From Flavobacterium sp. GSB-24 (lineage in GTDB: Bacteria > Bacteroidota > Bacteroidia > Flavobacteriales > Flavobacteriaceae): a DNA stretch of 64,000 nucleotides. Position numbers and translations under genes: made by a program. The DNA lies in assembly GCF_027924665.1 (NCBI RefSeq), contig NZ_AP027043.1, positions 3,472,001 through 3,536,000 of the forward strand. The letters are read 5' to 3'. The notes beneath the pieces were generated by a model. That model searched no databases. It was given only the letters and a program-made list of their open reading frames with translations, and was not told the DNA's origin. This document shows positions 1 to 9,717 of this stretch, piece by piece. Position 1 is the stretch's first letter. The number at the start of each line of letters is the position of its first letter.

Positions 1-435
1 ATTACGATAGCAGATTATAACGGACAGACAAAATCGATTACCAATAATTTAGAGTTCGAAAATGCTATTAAATATGCTATAGATTATTGTCCAGAAAATA
101 ATATTGTAACATTAGATTTTGAACAAACCCTAACAAATGGTTTCTGGGAAATCCCGTATTATTTTGATGATACCGTAAAAACGTCAAATTACAGCGGTTA
201 CTCTTTTGTTTTTAAAAGTGATAAATCTGTTGTGGCCAGTAAAGGAGGAGTTTACGAAACTGGTCAATGGGAAAGTACTGTTCAATATGGAGTACGAGAA
301 CTGAAGATACATTTTACAAGTGAATTACTTGGAAAATTGAATTTTAACTGGAAATTATTTGAATTTAATAATTCTCAGATCCGATTAAGAGATGTAGGTA
401 CTACAACTGATTATCTGTACTTTCAGAAAAAATAA
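1..435 (+). CDS. C-terminal part of a hypothetical protein, cut by the window edge
   Basis: The frame is open from base 1 to the TAA at 433-435 (144 codons visible), so the true start lies outside the window. The end of the protein has a pattern common in uncharacterised Flavobacteriia lipoproteins: a beta-rich segment with LNFNWKLFEFNNSQIRLRD followed by TDYLYFQKK. No catalytic motif is visible. It is followed by a nested inverted repeat rather than a classical terminator. Function unknown; that it is coding is fairly sure because the frame stays open and the composition is protein-like. Confidence 0.7.
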   Translation: MTIADYNGQTKSITNNLEFENAIKYAIDYCPENNIVTLDFEQTLTNGFWEIPYYFDDTVKTSNYSGYSFVFKSDKSVVASKGGVYETGQWESTVQYGVRELKIHFTSELLGKLNFNWKLFEFNNSQIRLRDVGTTTDYLYFQKK

Positions 436-461
436 GTTACTATTAAAATGCGTGGTTTTTT

Positions 462-603
462 ACCGCAAAGAGCGCAAAGGTTTTTCGCAAGGTTCGCAAG
501 GTTTTATATAATTAAAAAGTTCGCAAAGCATTGTTCAATACAAACCTTTGCGAACTTTTTAATCATACCTTATTTAAAAAAAAACCTTAGCGTTCTTTGC
601 GTT
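462..603. repeat. Nested inverted repeat with CGCAAAG motifs between convergent genes
   Basis: The inner arms 511-528 and 546-563 are perfect 18-base inverted repeats (ATTAAAAAGTTCGCAAAG) around a 17-base loop. The outer arms 462-485 and 580-603 match at about 20 of 24 positions. Several copies of GCGCAAAG/TTCGCAAG lie in between. The element sits between the 3' ends of two convergent genes, so a transcript in either direction would fold into a long hairpin and could stop transcription. Similar CGCAAAG-rich sequence is found degenerately at 9661-9700. Confidence 0.8.
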
Positions 604-630
604 AAAAAAGTGAGTAGTTAAAAAAAAGGG

Positions 631-1737
631 TTACTTTTTCTTCTTCTTTCCCAGCCATATAAGTAAACCTGTAATAGGCAGTGTCGCCGCAAAAAGACAA
701 ATCAAAAAAGCTAGAATTTTGGTTGGATAACCATAGATACTTCCTGTATGTATGGGATAAATAAGACGCCTTACTTTATCGCCATTACTAAACGATTCAT
801 AAGGTTTGATTTTTAAAAGTTCACCTGTATATTTATCAAAATAAGCCATACTCGAAATATTCGGTATCGATTTTTCAATATTTAGTTTAATGACCATGAT
901 ACTATTTATCGTGTCAGAAGGAATTCTGATTTGGGTATCTCCTTTGTATTTATAAATACTGTCAGTTTTTGAGAATATGTTTTGATAGAAATAGGTTTTA
1001 TCCAGTTTAGGGTCAACTTTTGTTGGGTTTTCAACTTTAGCCGAATGTTTTTTTGTGGTTCCATCAGCAAATAAATAAATACCGCTTTCAAACCATTTAA
1101 AAGACCAGGTTAGTCCAGTAAGCGATACTGTTAGAAGAAACAAAAAGCTGTAAAATCCAAATGTGGAATGAAAATCCCAATTGACTCTTTTAAAAGAAGC
1201 GCTCCATTTTACAGTTAATCGCTGCTTTAGATTTTTCATTTTTTTCGGCCACCATAAAATAAGACCCGAAATGAGCAGAAAAACAAAAATAAGACAGCTG
1301 CAGCCTGTAATAAATTTTCCAGCTTCACCTAAAATTAAATGACGATGTAAGTCCAATACCACAGAAAAAAACCTGCTTTTTTCCGTAGTTTGGCACAAAA
1401 CTTTTCCAGTGTATGGATCTACAGAGAAAATCTGTTCATTTTTATCGGCATCGGTTCCAGAAATAATTACAGTTCTTTTGGGATCTTGATAAGTCTGAAT
1501 ACGCTCTAATTCTGTGATCGCATATTTTTTCCTGATGGCATTGACATAAATGTCAACGGGCAATTTCTTTGTTCCAATACTAGAAACTTCATAAAATTCG
1601 GGATTGACAAAAGTATCAATCTCTTTTTCAAAAACTAAAATGCTTCCTGTAAGTGCGACTATAAATACAATAAGCCCGGACGCAAGTCCGAGCCATAAAT
1701 GTAAAAATCCAATATTTTTTTTAAATGTTTTATTCAT
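631..1737 (-). CDS. PepSY-associated TM helix protein (iron-uptake linked membrane reductase-like)
   Basis: 368 residues. It has an N-terminal membrane anchor (residues ~14-36), a periplasmic PepSY-like region with FSVDPYTGKVL, further helices at ~142-165 and ~190-215, a second periplasmic part with YFDKYTGELL, and a C-terminal helix ending in GLLIWLGKKKKK. This is the PepSY_TM/PiuB family, typically found beside TonB siderophore receptors and proposed to help release or reduce iron from siderophores at the inner membrane. It lies 40 bases downstream of the receptor gene on the same strand, so the two very probably form one operon. Confidence 0.88.
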   Translation of the reverse strand: MNKTFKKNIGFLHLWLGLASGLIVFIVALTGSILVFEKEIDTFVNPEFYEVSSIGTKKLPVDIYVNAIRKKYAITELERIQTYQDPKRTVIISGTDADKNEQIFSVDPYTGKVLCQTTEKSRFFSVVLDLHRHLILGEAGKFITGCSCLIFVFLLISGLILWWPKKMKNLKQRLTVKWSASFKRVNWDFHSTFGFYSFLFLLTVSLTGLTWSFKWFESGIYLFADGTTKKHSAKVENPTKVDPKLDKTYFYQNIFSKTDSIYKYKGDTQIRIPSDTINSIMVIKLNIEKSIPNISSMAYFDKYTGELLKIKPYESFSNGDKVRRLIYPIHTGSIYGYPTKILAFLICLFAATLPITGLLIWLGKKKKK

Positions 1738-1777
1738 GTAGGAGGAAGGAAATATTTTCCAAATATAATTAAAGCTT

Positions 1778-4222
1778 TTAAAAAGAGTACCCCAATGTTA
1801 AAAGCCAGTTCGACGGCGCACCAGGGAACAAACGGATAAAGTCGTAACCACCAACCCAATACGTTTTGTTCAGTATATTATTGGCATTTACCTGAATCTT
1901 AAATTTATTAATGTTATAATATAATGCCGCATTAAATAAAGTATAGCCTGGCAAGGTTTGAGTGTCGGTCTGGCTTAATGTACGTGTAGTGGCAAAATTA
2001 GTTCCAAATGCAAGACCAAAATCTTTCAAAGCTCCGTTTGTAAAATTGTAACGTGTCCATAAATTACCCTGTTGGCGTGGCGTGTTTGGTTTTTGTCTTC
2101 CAATTTCAGATTCAATCGGACTTTCAGTAATTGCAGCCTCATTATACGAATAAGCAGCAGAAATACTCCAGTTTCGTGTGATATTTCCATTCAAATCAAT
2201 TTCAATACCTTTAGATTCTTCTTCTCCAATTGCGCGCATTAAGTCTGGATTTGCAGTATCGTTTGCTGGATAAAGCGTGTTTTTCTGCTGAATTTTGAAA
2301 AGGGCAACCGTTACAAAAAGTTTTTCTTTGAACCATGATGATTTTCCTCCAAATTCAATCATATTACTTTCTAACGGATCAAAAGGTCCGCCCGCATTTG
2401 GATTTGATAAAGAAGAAGCTGTCTGAGGGTTGTAACCTTTTACGTAAGTTCCGTACAAATTAATGTTTGGATTAAGAGTATAAGTCAGTCCAAAACGCGG
2501 TAAAAACGAATGTTGTTTGACTTTCTTTTCTGCAGCTTTTTTGTAGTTTTCTTTATCGGTATATTCGTCGTAGCGCACTCCAATTAATGCCTGAAAAGCG
2601 CCAAACTTAATATGATCTTGAAGATAAACTCCATACAAAGAATAAAATGTTGGATCAAAAGGGCGAGCCGCATAAAAATACTTGCTCATGTCTTTTAACT
2701 GCTGTGATGCAGAGGGGTTTGTGAGGTCAAAATGCGCCACGTTTGGTACTGGATTTCCTTTAGCATCCAATAAATAATTAGCTTTATTCGCAGGGTTATA
2801 CGTGGCAATTGATCCAGTATTAGATGCATTTCTATATCCTGTAGCCTGCAGCTGAGATCCTCCAGCAGGTACTTCTTCCTGTGCATAGTCGTAACCCACA
2901 ATTAGATTATGATCTAATGCTCCAGTTTTGGCTTCGTATTTAAAGAAAGCCGAAAGATTATCGATATAACGTTTACGTTTACGCATAAAAACCTGCATTT
3001 CTATAGAAGTAGGAATAGTAGTTCCGTCACCTGCAGATGCATATTTATTGGCGCCTCGATGCTCTAAAAGATCTTCTGTATAACCTGTACGGATGTACGA
3101 TCCAGAAAATGACAAACGATCTGTAAATTGATGATTTAATGAAGTTGTTACAATGTATGTTTCCTCATTTAAATAATCGTTAGTAGAATTTAAGGAGTTT
3201 GAAATTTTAGTAGAATACAAATTGTCTTCGTATGTCGATTGTCCGCGGTCTAGTATACTTTTCGAACTTGTATAAATCAAATCAAAATTGACACTTGTTT
3301 TGTCATTTGGAAGGAAAGACAGGGAAGGAGCAAGCACAATATTTTTATCGAATTGTAAATCCCTGAAAGAATTGGCATTTTCATAACCTAAATTCAATCG
3401 GTATAAAAGTGATTTATCTTCTGTTAACGGACCTGTAAAATCGGCTAAAGCTCTCAAAGTATTAAAACTTCCGGTAGAAAAACTCACGCTGTTAGCAGAC
3501 TGATCCAAAGGTTTTTTGGTTACCCTGTTGATAACTCCTCCAGGTGAAGCATTTCCAAAGAGAGCAGAAGATGGTCCTTTTAAAACCTCAACACGTTCCA
3601 GATAATTGGCAAGCGGTTGTTTCCAAAATCCTGTAGAGGTTCGCATACCATTCAGCAATTGAGTATTACTGCCTCCGTTTATTCTAAAACCTCTAATTGA
3701 GATATCGTCATAGAAAGTAAACTGGCTTACCCCGCTGAAGTTTTTAACCACTTCGCCTACGCGTATGGAACCCTGATCGGCTATTAATTCTTTGGTTGCG
3801 TAAGATACGGCTTGTGGCAAATCTTTTAAAGCAATTTCTGTTTTTGCTCCAATAAAAGATTTTGTATTTCGGTACGATTTCTCTTTACGTCCTGTAATTT
3901 CCACCGTCTGCAAAGTGTTAACGTTTTCCTTTAAAATAATTGAAAGATCAAGATTTTGATTTTCAGTCAATTCTACATTTCTTTCTTCTACTGTAAATCC
4001 CATTGCCGAGAAATAAACAGTGTATTTTCCAGGAGCAAGATTTGTGATTTCAAAATTTCCTTTATCATCGGAAACAGTGTTTTTTTTAAGGGTTTTGATT
4101 GAGATAGAAGCATAAGATACAGCTTCATTATTTTCGGAAATGATTTTTCCAGTAATTGTAGCATTTTGTGCGAGACCAATATTAAAGAGGCCTAACAGCA
4201 ATAGGGAGAATATAAACTTCAT
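1778..4222 (-). CDS. TonB-dependent siderophore receptor
   Basis: 814 residues. A signal peptide (1-18, ending GLAQ) is followed by a carboxypeptidase-regulatory-like beta sandwich (~22-95), typical of Bacteroidota receptors, then the plug domain (~130-240, with VLKGPSSALFGNASPGGVIN) and a 22-strand-type barrel ending in an aromatic residue (LLTLGYSF). The plug motif and barrel length match the ferrichrome/FhuA-FpvA siderophore class rather than SusC. Its promoter matches the Bacteroidota consensus at 4244-4274. It is co-directional with the PepSY protein, which supports iron uptake. The substrate cannot be told from sequence. Confidence 0.93.
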   Translation of the reverse strand: MKFIFSLLLLGLFNIGLAQNATITGKIISENNEAVSYASISIKTLKKNTVSDDKGNFEITNLAPGKYTVYFSAMGFTVEERNVELTENQNLDLSIILKENVNTLQTVEITGRKEKSYRNTKSFIGAKTEIALKDLPQAVSYATKELIADQGSIRVGEVVKNFSGVSQFTFYDDISIRGFRINGGSNTQLLNGMRTSTGFWKQPLANYLERVEVLKGPSSALFGNASPGGVINRVTKKPLDQSANSVSFSTGSFNTLRALADFTGPLTEDKSLLYRLNLGYENANSFRDLQFDKNIVLAPSLSFLPNDKTSVNFDLIYTSSKSILDRGQSTYEDNLYSTKISNSLNSTNDYLNEETYIVTTSLNHQFTDRLSFSGSYIRTGYTEDLLEHRGANKYASAGDGTTIPTSIEMQVFMRKRKRYIDNLSAFFKYEAKTGALDHNLIVGYDYAQEEVPAGGSQLQATGYRNASNTGSIATYNPANKANYLLDAKGNPVPNVAHFDLTNPSASQQLKDMSKYFYAARPFDPTFYSLYGVYLQDHIKFGAFQALIGVRYDEYTDKENYKKAAEKKVKQHSFLPRFGLTYTLNPNINLYGTYVKGYNPQTASSLSNPNAGGPFDPLESNMIEFGGKSSWFKEKLFVTVALFKIQQKNTLYPANDTANPDLMRAIGEEESKGIEIDLNGNITRNWSISAAYSYNEAAITESPIESEIGRQKPNTPRQQGNLWTRYNFTNGALKDFGLAFGTNFATTRTLSQTDTQTLPGYTLFNAALYYNINKFKIQVNANNILNKTYWVGGYDFIRLFPGAPSNWLLTLGYSF

Positions 4223-4243
4223 GGCGGTTATTTATTTTGACCG

Positions 4244-4287
4244 CAAATATATGTTTATTTAGATTAAATACAAATAACATTCTAAAT
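4244..4287 (-). promoter_or_regulatory. Bacteroidota consensus promoter of the TonB receptor, with a Fur-like half site
   Basis: Read on the minus strand there is TTTG (4271-4274), a 19-base spacer, then TATATTTG (4244-4251), an exact match to the -33 TTTG / -7 TAnnTTTG pattern. Transcription would begin near 4238, about 15 bases before the ATG at 4222. The bases CATTCTAAAT at 4278-4287, abutting the -33 box, match one half of the TTAGAATGATTCTAA palindrome seen elsewhere in the window, which would fit iron-responsive repression. Confidence 0.65.
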
Positions 4288-4608
4288 TAGTCATTTATTT
4301 TCTTTGTTTTTCTTTGCGTACTGGTTTTATATAAAAAAAAACATGTCATTTTTAAAGTTGTAATTTAAGTGTTAAATAATTGTTTTACAGTAAATTATGT
4401 TATTATACTCTTGTTCATCTAATTTAATTATATTAACTTTATTCTTACAAAAATTTCATTTGAAATTATTTAAAGTGTTTTATAAAAGATAGGCGACTTT
4501 AAATTTTTTCAGTCTGTGCATAACATTCAATTTCTTATACAGTCTCTGCTATCGAGATACTTTCCAGCTGAAGTAAATATTTTTTATAAATAATTAATAT
4601 AGAGCAAT

Positions 4609-6882
4609 ATGAAAAATGAAATGAGTTTACAGCCCCAAAATTCCAAAGTTATTTTAAATCCTTACCCTTCTACATGGCCTGCAGATGGACCAATTGATTT
4701 AAAGATTCATGATTTTCCACACAATAAATCCATAATAGAATGGTGGTATCAAAACTGCCATTTATCCTCTAAAGATGGCAGGCAGTTTTCTGTATTTGCT
4801 TCCTTTTTTAGAACGTCTTTAAAAGATGAACGTACAGGAGATTTGACATACGCACATTCTGTAATTTGGTCTTTATCTGATAAAGATGCCCGTAAATATT
4901 ATAGTGATTCACTCGTTGATCAATCCATGCCCGCAGAATCAATAAAAGTTATTAATAAAAAAGAAGATTTAATTCATAAACCTTTTTACCGTGCATTAAA
5001 AGAACTGTATGAAAAAGGGAATGTGCCACTGCCCGACAGGCTGCTTAAGAAGCCTGCGACGATTGGTGTAGAGGAGTTTTCACTTGAATACGATGAAAAT
5101 TCTTTTAAAAAAGACAAAGACGATACATATCATTTAAGACTTAACAATTCTTTGAAAGAAGTAGAATGCAAACTTCAGTTTATTCCATTAATAAAACCAA
5201 TAAAGCATGGTGAAGATGGATGTATTGCAGGTATTAGTAAAAGTGAAGATATGTTTTATTATTTTATTCCAAAATGTGGAGTTACTGGTGAGATTAGGAT
5301 AGGGAACGAGATTTATGAGGTAGAAGGCAGTGGTTGGTATGATCATGAATTTAGTAAACCAGGTGATGAAATTAAAGCTCTAGAATTCAAACAAGATATG
5401 GCATGGAATTGGGTATCACTGCAACTGGATAATGAATTTCAATTATCTGTATATGATCTCTTTGATAATACGAAGAATGGTGAATATGATGGTGGTACTG
5501 CAGTTATAATTGATAAAGATGGTAAGAGAATTAGTATTGAGAATTACTCATTTTCTCCCAAAGATTATTGGACAAGCACTAAAACTTTTGTCTCCTATCC
5601 AATATCCTGGAACTTAGAAATGCCTGACTATAATGTATCTCTTACTATAACTGCTGATTTTCCTGAACAGGAATTTATAACTGCACTCTCATTGCCGGCA
5701 ATTTGGGAAGGATGTGTCCATGCTTCTGGAAATTTTATGCATACACAGGTTAAAGGCCTAGGATATGTAGAAATAGCTGGGTTTAATGCTAATGAAACTA
5801 TTGAAAGTTTTTTAAAAGCAGTTGGTAAAACTACACAGAAAACAGTAGAAAATCTGCTGCCCTTAGTCCCAACAGATGATGAGTTTTACAAGTTAGTTAA
5901 TAGCCCGCTAGGGGTTAATTTTTTTAGTCAGGCAGATAAAGAACAATATGTTGCCTCTGTTGTTAAACCTGTTCGGGAAATTGTTGACAGGAATAAAAAA
6001 TCCTGGCGTTCATATGTATTGCTTGCCTGTATAGATAGTGTGGGAGGTGACTCGCAGCCGTTTATAAATCTGTTGGCAATGCCTGAGTTAATACATACAG
6101 GTTCACTAATAGTAGATGATGTTCAGGATAAATCTGAGAAACGCAGAGGAGGTAAAACACTTCATCATATTTATGGTGAACCTTTAGCAATAAATGCTGG
6201 AAATGCATGTTATTTTATAGGAGATATTGTTGTTGGTGATTCTCAAATTTCAGAACAAATCCGCTTGAAAATTTATCAACTTTTTTTTGAAATGATGCGT
6301 GCCGCACATGCAGGACAGGCACTTGATATTAGTGGTCTTCACGCCTTTATGCCCGAGGCAGTAAGAACCGGAGATTGTACAGCACTCGAAAAAAGACTTT
6401 ATACCATCCACAGGTTAAAAACAGCAGCACCAGCTTGTACATTAGCACGAATTGGAGGAATAATAGGAAATGGAACACCTGAAGAAATAGATGAAATAAG
6501 TAATTACTTCGAAGCTGCAGGTATGGCTTATCAAATAATGGACGATGTGCTAAATTTAAAAGGATTTGAGAATAATCTTAAAGATAAAGGAGAAGACATT
6601 ACAGCAGGAAAAATTACCATGCCTGTTGCAAAGGCAATGGGTTTACTAAATTTTGATGAACGTGAATATGTTTGGAAAACAATTCAAACAATGCCTACAG
6701 ATGAAAAAGTGATACGATCTGTAATTAATGTCCTGCAAAGTTGTGGTGCTATTGATGCATGTGCAAAAGAGGCTGAAGATCTTATTGAAGCCGCATGGAA
6801 AAAAATAGACATTATAGTTCCTGATTCATTTTATAAAGTAAGATTACGAGCCTTTGGCTGGTTTATATTGCAAAAAGATTAA
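4609..6882 (+). CDS. Fusion of AttH/CrtC-like lipocalin domain and trans-prenyl diphosphate synthase
   Basis: 757 residues in one uninterrupted frame. Residues ~20-395 resemble AttH/hydroxyneurosporene-synthase lipocalin-like proteins: IIEWWYQNCHL (42-52), SVFASFFR (61-68), SGWYDHEFS (241-249) and a late G..H.....GLGYVEIAGF. Residues ~440-757 are a complete all-alpha prenyl diphosphate synthase: first Asp-rich motif DDVQD (503-507) followed by RRG (512-514), HRLKTA (601-606), second motif DDVLN (645-649) and DITAGKITMP. The IYG.P.AINAGN segment and DDxxN resemble GGPP synthases of the eukaryotic/fungal type more than typical bacterial IspA. All metal-binding residues look intact. It has no signal peptide, stands alone with 386 bases of AT-rich DNA upstream and its own terminator. 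The layout (putative product-shaping domain in front, prenyltransferase behind) recalls fungal bifunctional terpene synthases, but the front domain is of a different fold. A terpenoid-forming bifunctional enzyme is an inference. Confidence 0.85.
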   Translation: MKNEMSLQPQNSKVILNPYPSTWPADGPIDLKIHDFPHNKSIIEWWYQNCHLSSKDGRQFSVFASFFRTSLKDERTGDLTYAHSVIWSLSDKDARKYYSDSLVDQSMPAESIKVINKKEDLIHKPFYRALKELYEKGNVPLPDRLLKKPATIGVEEFSLEYDENSFKKDKDDTYHLRLNNSLKEVECKLQFIPLIKPIKHGEDGCIAGISKSEDMFYYFIPKCGVTGEIRIGNEIYEVEGSGWYDHEFSKPGDEIKALEFKQDMAWNWVSLQLDNEFQLSVYDLFDNTKNGEYDGGTAVIIDKDGKRISIENYSFSPKDYWTSTKTFVSYPISWNLEMPDYNVSLTITADFPEQEFITALSLPAIWEGCVHASGNFMHTQVKGLGYVEIAGFNANETIESFLKAVGKTTQKTVENLLPLVPTDDEFYKLVNSPLGVNFFSQADKEQYVASVVKPVREIVDRNKKSWRSYVLLACIDSVGGDSQPFINLLAMPELIHTGSLIVDDVQDKSEKRRGGKTLHHIYGEPLAINAGNACYFIGDIVVGDSQISEQIRLKIYQLFFEMMRAAHAGQALDISGLHAFMPEAVRTGDCTALEKRLYTIHRLKTAAPACTLARIGGIIGNGTPEEIDEISNYFEAAGMAYQIMDDVLNLKGFENNLKDKGEDITAGKITMPVAKAMGLLNFDEREYVWKTIQTMPTDEKVIRSVINVLQSCGAIDACAKEAEDLIEAAWKKIDIIVPDSFYKVRLRAFGWFILQKD

Positions 6883-6903
6883 TTTACTTCATATTGAATT
6901 CAA

Positions 6904-6940
6904 AAAGCCGTCAAATCATTATTTTTTTGATGGCTTTATT
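6904..6940 (+). terminator. Rho-independent terminator after the lipocalin-prenyltransferase gene
   Basis: Arms AAAGCCGTCAAA (6904-6915) and TTTGATGGCTTT (6926-6937) pair with one G-U, and the 3' arm runs into TTTATT. It begins 22 bases after the stop codon at 6882. Confidence 0.8.
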
Positions 6941-7229
6941 ATGAAAAGTAGTTACCGGTTTTGACTATTTCAGTTATGAAGCTCCTTCTAATTTACCTGA
7001 AGAGCAATAATTGCGGACTGTCCTTTCAGAAAGATCCAGTTTTATGGATTATTTAAACCCAAATTCTGTAATAGGAAATGGTATCTCCTACTGGGTAATA
7101 TTTCACATTATCCAGAATGCAATAATTCTCCTAGAAATTTAATTAAGGTAAACTCCATAATCAGCTTCTTTTTATTTTTTGGTATGTAAATCGAGTTATA
7201 ATTATATAGGTTATGATATTTTTGAATTA

Positions 7230-7243
7230 TACGATATATCGTA
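7230..7243. promoter_or_regulatory. Perfect palindrome TACGATATATCGTA upstream of the GAF/sigma54 activator gene
   Basis: A 14-base perfect palindrome 104 bases upstream of the ATG at 7347. The same sequence, extended to 16 bases and followed by a similar AnTTTAT tail, occurs at 21498-21513. The length and symmetry are those of a dimeric repressor site; the regulator is not identified. The rest of the 6883-7346 gap holds only the terminator at its start; a 75-codon minus-strand frame at 7108-7335 does not look like a protein. Confidence 0.5.
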
Positions 7244-7346
7244 ATTTTATGGATCAAAAATATTTTATTTAAAGAATTCATAGTTATTTCATAAAGGCTA
7301 TTTCTTAAATTTACGCTGTTACCAATAAATATCACACCAAAACCTT

Positions 7347-8936
7347 ATGGAAAAGCAGGCCGATAAGAATGCAATACTGCTAAACAGATTGCAGGAGAGA
7401 GAAAGAGAACAATTTCTTGTATTGTCCATCTGCAAAACACTTGCGGAGGCGCTATCGAAAAGCGAATTTCATACTCTTGTAAATGATGTTTTAAAAGAGT
7501 ATCTTGCTTTTGAGGATTTCATTTTGGTTTCTTCTAATGACGACGAAAATGATTATCAAATTTTCTATCAATTTTCAGAATATAAAACTGATTCAGATGA
7601 AAAGTACCCTTTAAACGACGGTTTTTTTGATCTTTGTATGAATTCTGCCGATACAGTTATTTTTGATTTAAAATCAATAACAGACAATAAACTTCCGGAT
7701 TATCTCCAATCTAATAACAATAAAAATTTTAAAAACGGAATTGGAATTTGCCTTCCGTATTTAAAAGGAAGTCAAAATGTCCTTTTTCTTTTCTTTAAAA
7801 GTGCTGCCGCATTTAGCCGAGAATCCAATCGAATTATACGTGGCATCGGTACACATTTGTCTATTACTGTTAGAAATATAAAAATGGCATTGGATTACGA
7901 GAGCAATGTATCACAGCTAAAACTTTTGCAAAAGAATTTAAGCCAAAGAAAACCAGAAGCTGTCGTTTCGAATACGGAAGGTTTTCAGGGAATTGTCGGA
8001 AAGAGTGAAGCCATGCAAAAAGTTTATGAATTAATTTCTCAAGTCGCGCCTTCGCAATCTACCGTTTTAATTTTTGGTGAAACAGGAACAGGAAAAGAAC
8101 TAATTGCTAATGCCATTCATAAATTGTCTGAGTTCTCGAAGGAAAGAATGGTAAAAGTAAATTGTGCCTCAATACCCGAAAATTTAATTGAAAGCGAATT
8201 ATTCGGTCATGAAAAAGGCGCGTTTACCGGAGCCACAGATGTTAGAATTGGGAAATTTGAACAAGCCGAAAACAGTACCATTTTTCTGGACGAAATAGGA
8301 GAACTGCCTTTGGCATTACAAGGAAAACTGCTTCGCGTTTTACAGGAAAAAGAAGTAGAACGAATTGGAGGCAGAAAACCTTTTAAAATTAACGTGCGTG
8401 TGATTGCAGCAACAAACCGATCACTGGAAAAGGAAGTTGCCGAGGGCCGTTTTAGAAGTGATTTATATTATCGGTTAAATGTTTTTCCAATTGCACTTCC
8501 TGCATTGCGCGAACGTCCCGAAGATATTGAGGTTTTAGGGAATTTTTTCTTAGAAACACATTCGCAGAAAATTGGAAAAAATGTAAAAGGCTTTTCTAAA
8601 AAAGTGCTGAATAAAATGAATGCCAATGCATGGCCTGGAAATGTGCGTGAACTCGAAAATATGGTCGAGCGCAGTATTTTGTTTGCCAAAGAAGAGGTAA
8701 TAAAAGAAATGACTTTTCCGAAGATTTTTACGCTGGAATCTTCAATCGCTCCAGTTGATTTTTCTACCAAAACCCTGCAGGAAGTAGAAAAGGAGCATAT
8801 TTTAAAAGTAATTAAAAAATGCAACGGAAGAATTTCGGGACCTCAGGGTGCTGCAGTTTTACTAGGCCTGCCTTCGACAACTTTAGCTTCGCGAATGCAG
8901 AAATTAGGTATTAAAAAAGAACATTTCCTGAGCTGA
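7347..8936 (+). CDS. Sigma54-dependent transcriptional activator with N-terminal GAF-like domain
   Basis: 529 residues. Residues ~10-175 form a GAF-like sensory domain without a receiver. Residues ~212-440 form the AAA+ module with Walker A GETGTGKE (~244), the sigma54-contact loop GAFTGA (~291), Walker [10 protein letters not shown] and the R-finger region [14 protein letters not shown]. The C-terminus (~490-527) is a Fis-type helix-turn-helix. It would activate sigma54 RNA polymerase from distant enhancers in response to a small molecule or redox signal. It shares the long block [20 protein letters not shown] with the activator at 9718-11079, so the two are close paralogues. I found no convincing GG-N10-GC promoter nearby. 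Confidence 0.93.
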   Translation: MEKQADKNAILLNRLQEREREQFLVLSICKTLAEALSKSEFHTLVNDVLKEYLAFEDFILVSSNDDENDYQIFYQFSEYKTDSDEKYPLNDGFFDLCMNSADTVIFDLKSITDNKLPDYLQSNNNKNFKNGIGICLPYLKGSQNVLFLFFKSAAAFSRESNRIIRGIGTHLSITVRNIKMALDYESNVSQLKLLQKNLSQRKPEAVVSNTEGFQGIVGKSEAMQKVYELISQVAPSQSTVLIFGETGTGKELIANAIHKLSEFSKERMVKVNCASIPENLIESELFGHEKGAFTGATDVRIGKFEQAENSTIFLDEIGELPLALQGKLLRVLQEKEVERIGGRKPFKINVRVIAATNRSLEKEVAEGRFRSDLYYRLNVFPIALPALRERPEDIEVLGNFFLETHSQKIGKNVKGFSKKVLNKMNANAWPGNVRELENMVERSILFAKEEVIKEMTFPKIFTLESSIAPVDFSTKTLQEVEKEHILKVIKKCNGRISGPQGAAVLLGLPSTTLASRMQKLGIKKEHFLS

Positions 8937-8937
8937 T

Positions 8938-9555
8938 TTATTCCTGAATAACTTTTATTTTCCCCGAAGAAAATGCCCAGAATATCAATAAAAGCATATT
9001 AATTGCCAACGCAACAGAAGGAAATTGGAATGAAACGCCAAAAGCAATTAAATATGTTGGGAAGCCGTACAGGTAATTATTCCTGATTTTTTTGATGGCA
9101 GAATCGGTTATTCCCGGACGGAGTAGTTTTTTGTCTGAACTTGCATTGTACCATAAAAGATTATATGAAATATTGATCAGTACAAAAATTCCGGTATATA
9201 TGGCCACCGCAATATTCGAAGCTTCACTGTTAAAAAAGCGAGCGAGCAAAGCCGTTGGATAAGAAACAGCCGAAACTAGAAACAAAATCAATCCGTTAGA
9301 AAACATAATCCCTGTATTACGACTGTAAATCTGTTTGAATATCTTGTGGTGATTGACCCACATAATAAAAATGCTAAAAAAAGAAAGAGTAAAAGCCAGA
9401 TAAGTGGTCCACTCGCCTTGTAGGAAATCCAGTAATTGAGTACCATTTTTTACGATATTAGCTTCAGGTGCACGCAGCTCCAGTACTAAAAGGGTAATTG
9501 CAATAGCAAAAACAGCATCACTGAATCCTTCGATTCTTACGGTTTCTTTTTCCAT
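8938..9555 (-). CDS. TMEM175-type (DUF1211) potassium channel-like membrane protein
   Basis: 205 residues with about six hydrophobic helices. The first helix carries the family signature R-x-x-G-FSD (EGFSDAVFAIAITLLVLEL, residues 8-26), which in bacterial TMEM175 channels lines the potassium pore. It also has the conserved WVNHHKIF loop. It ends convergently, one base after the activator gene's stop. Its start is ATG at 9555. The upstream 160 bases contain degenerate CGAACTTTG/GCGGTCTTTG repeats rather than a clear promoter. Confidence 0.88.
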   Translation of the reverse strand: MEKETVRIEGFSDAVFAIAITLLVLELRAPEANIVKNGTQLLDFLQGEWTTYLAFTLSFFSIFIMWVNHHKIFKQIYSRNTGIMFSNGLILFLVSAVSYPTALLARFFNSEASNIAVAIYTGIFVLINISYNLLWYNASSDKKLLRPGITDSAIKKIRNNYLYGFPTYLIAFGVSFQFPSVALAINMLLLIFWAFSSGKIKVIQE

Positions 9556-9660
9556 AGCTAGAATTTACAAATTGATTTTTTTTATATGTGAAGATTTGCT
9601 TCGTCTTTTTACTACTGATCGGAGTCTCCCTTCGATCGAAACGAAAAACTAAGATTAAAT

Positions 9661-9702
9661 TTTTGCGAACTTTGTGTAATATCTTGCGGTCTTTGTGTTT
9701 AG
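9661..9702. repeat. Degenerate CTTTGTG/TTGCG repeat pair
   Basis: Two half-copies, TTGCGAACTTTGTG and TTGCGGTCTTTGTG, lie 20-odd bases apart between the channel and activator genes. They resemble the arms of the nested repeat at 462-603 and look like a decayed copy of the same family. Confidence 0.5.
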
Positions 9703-9717
9703 ATCCGGCTCAAAGTA

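Noticed and set aside
7108..7335. 75-codon minus-strand frame in the gap before the GAF activator
   Set aside because: Composition is that of translated AT-rich DNA (Ile, Asn, Lys, Tyr), no motif, and it overlaps the operator-like palindrome.
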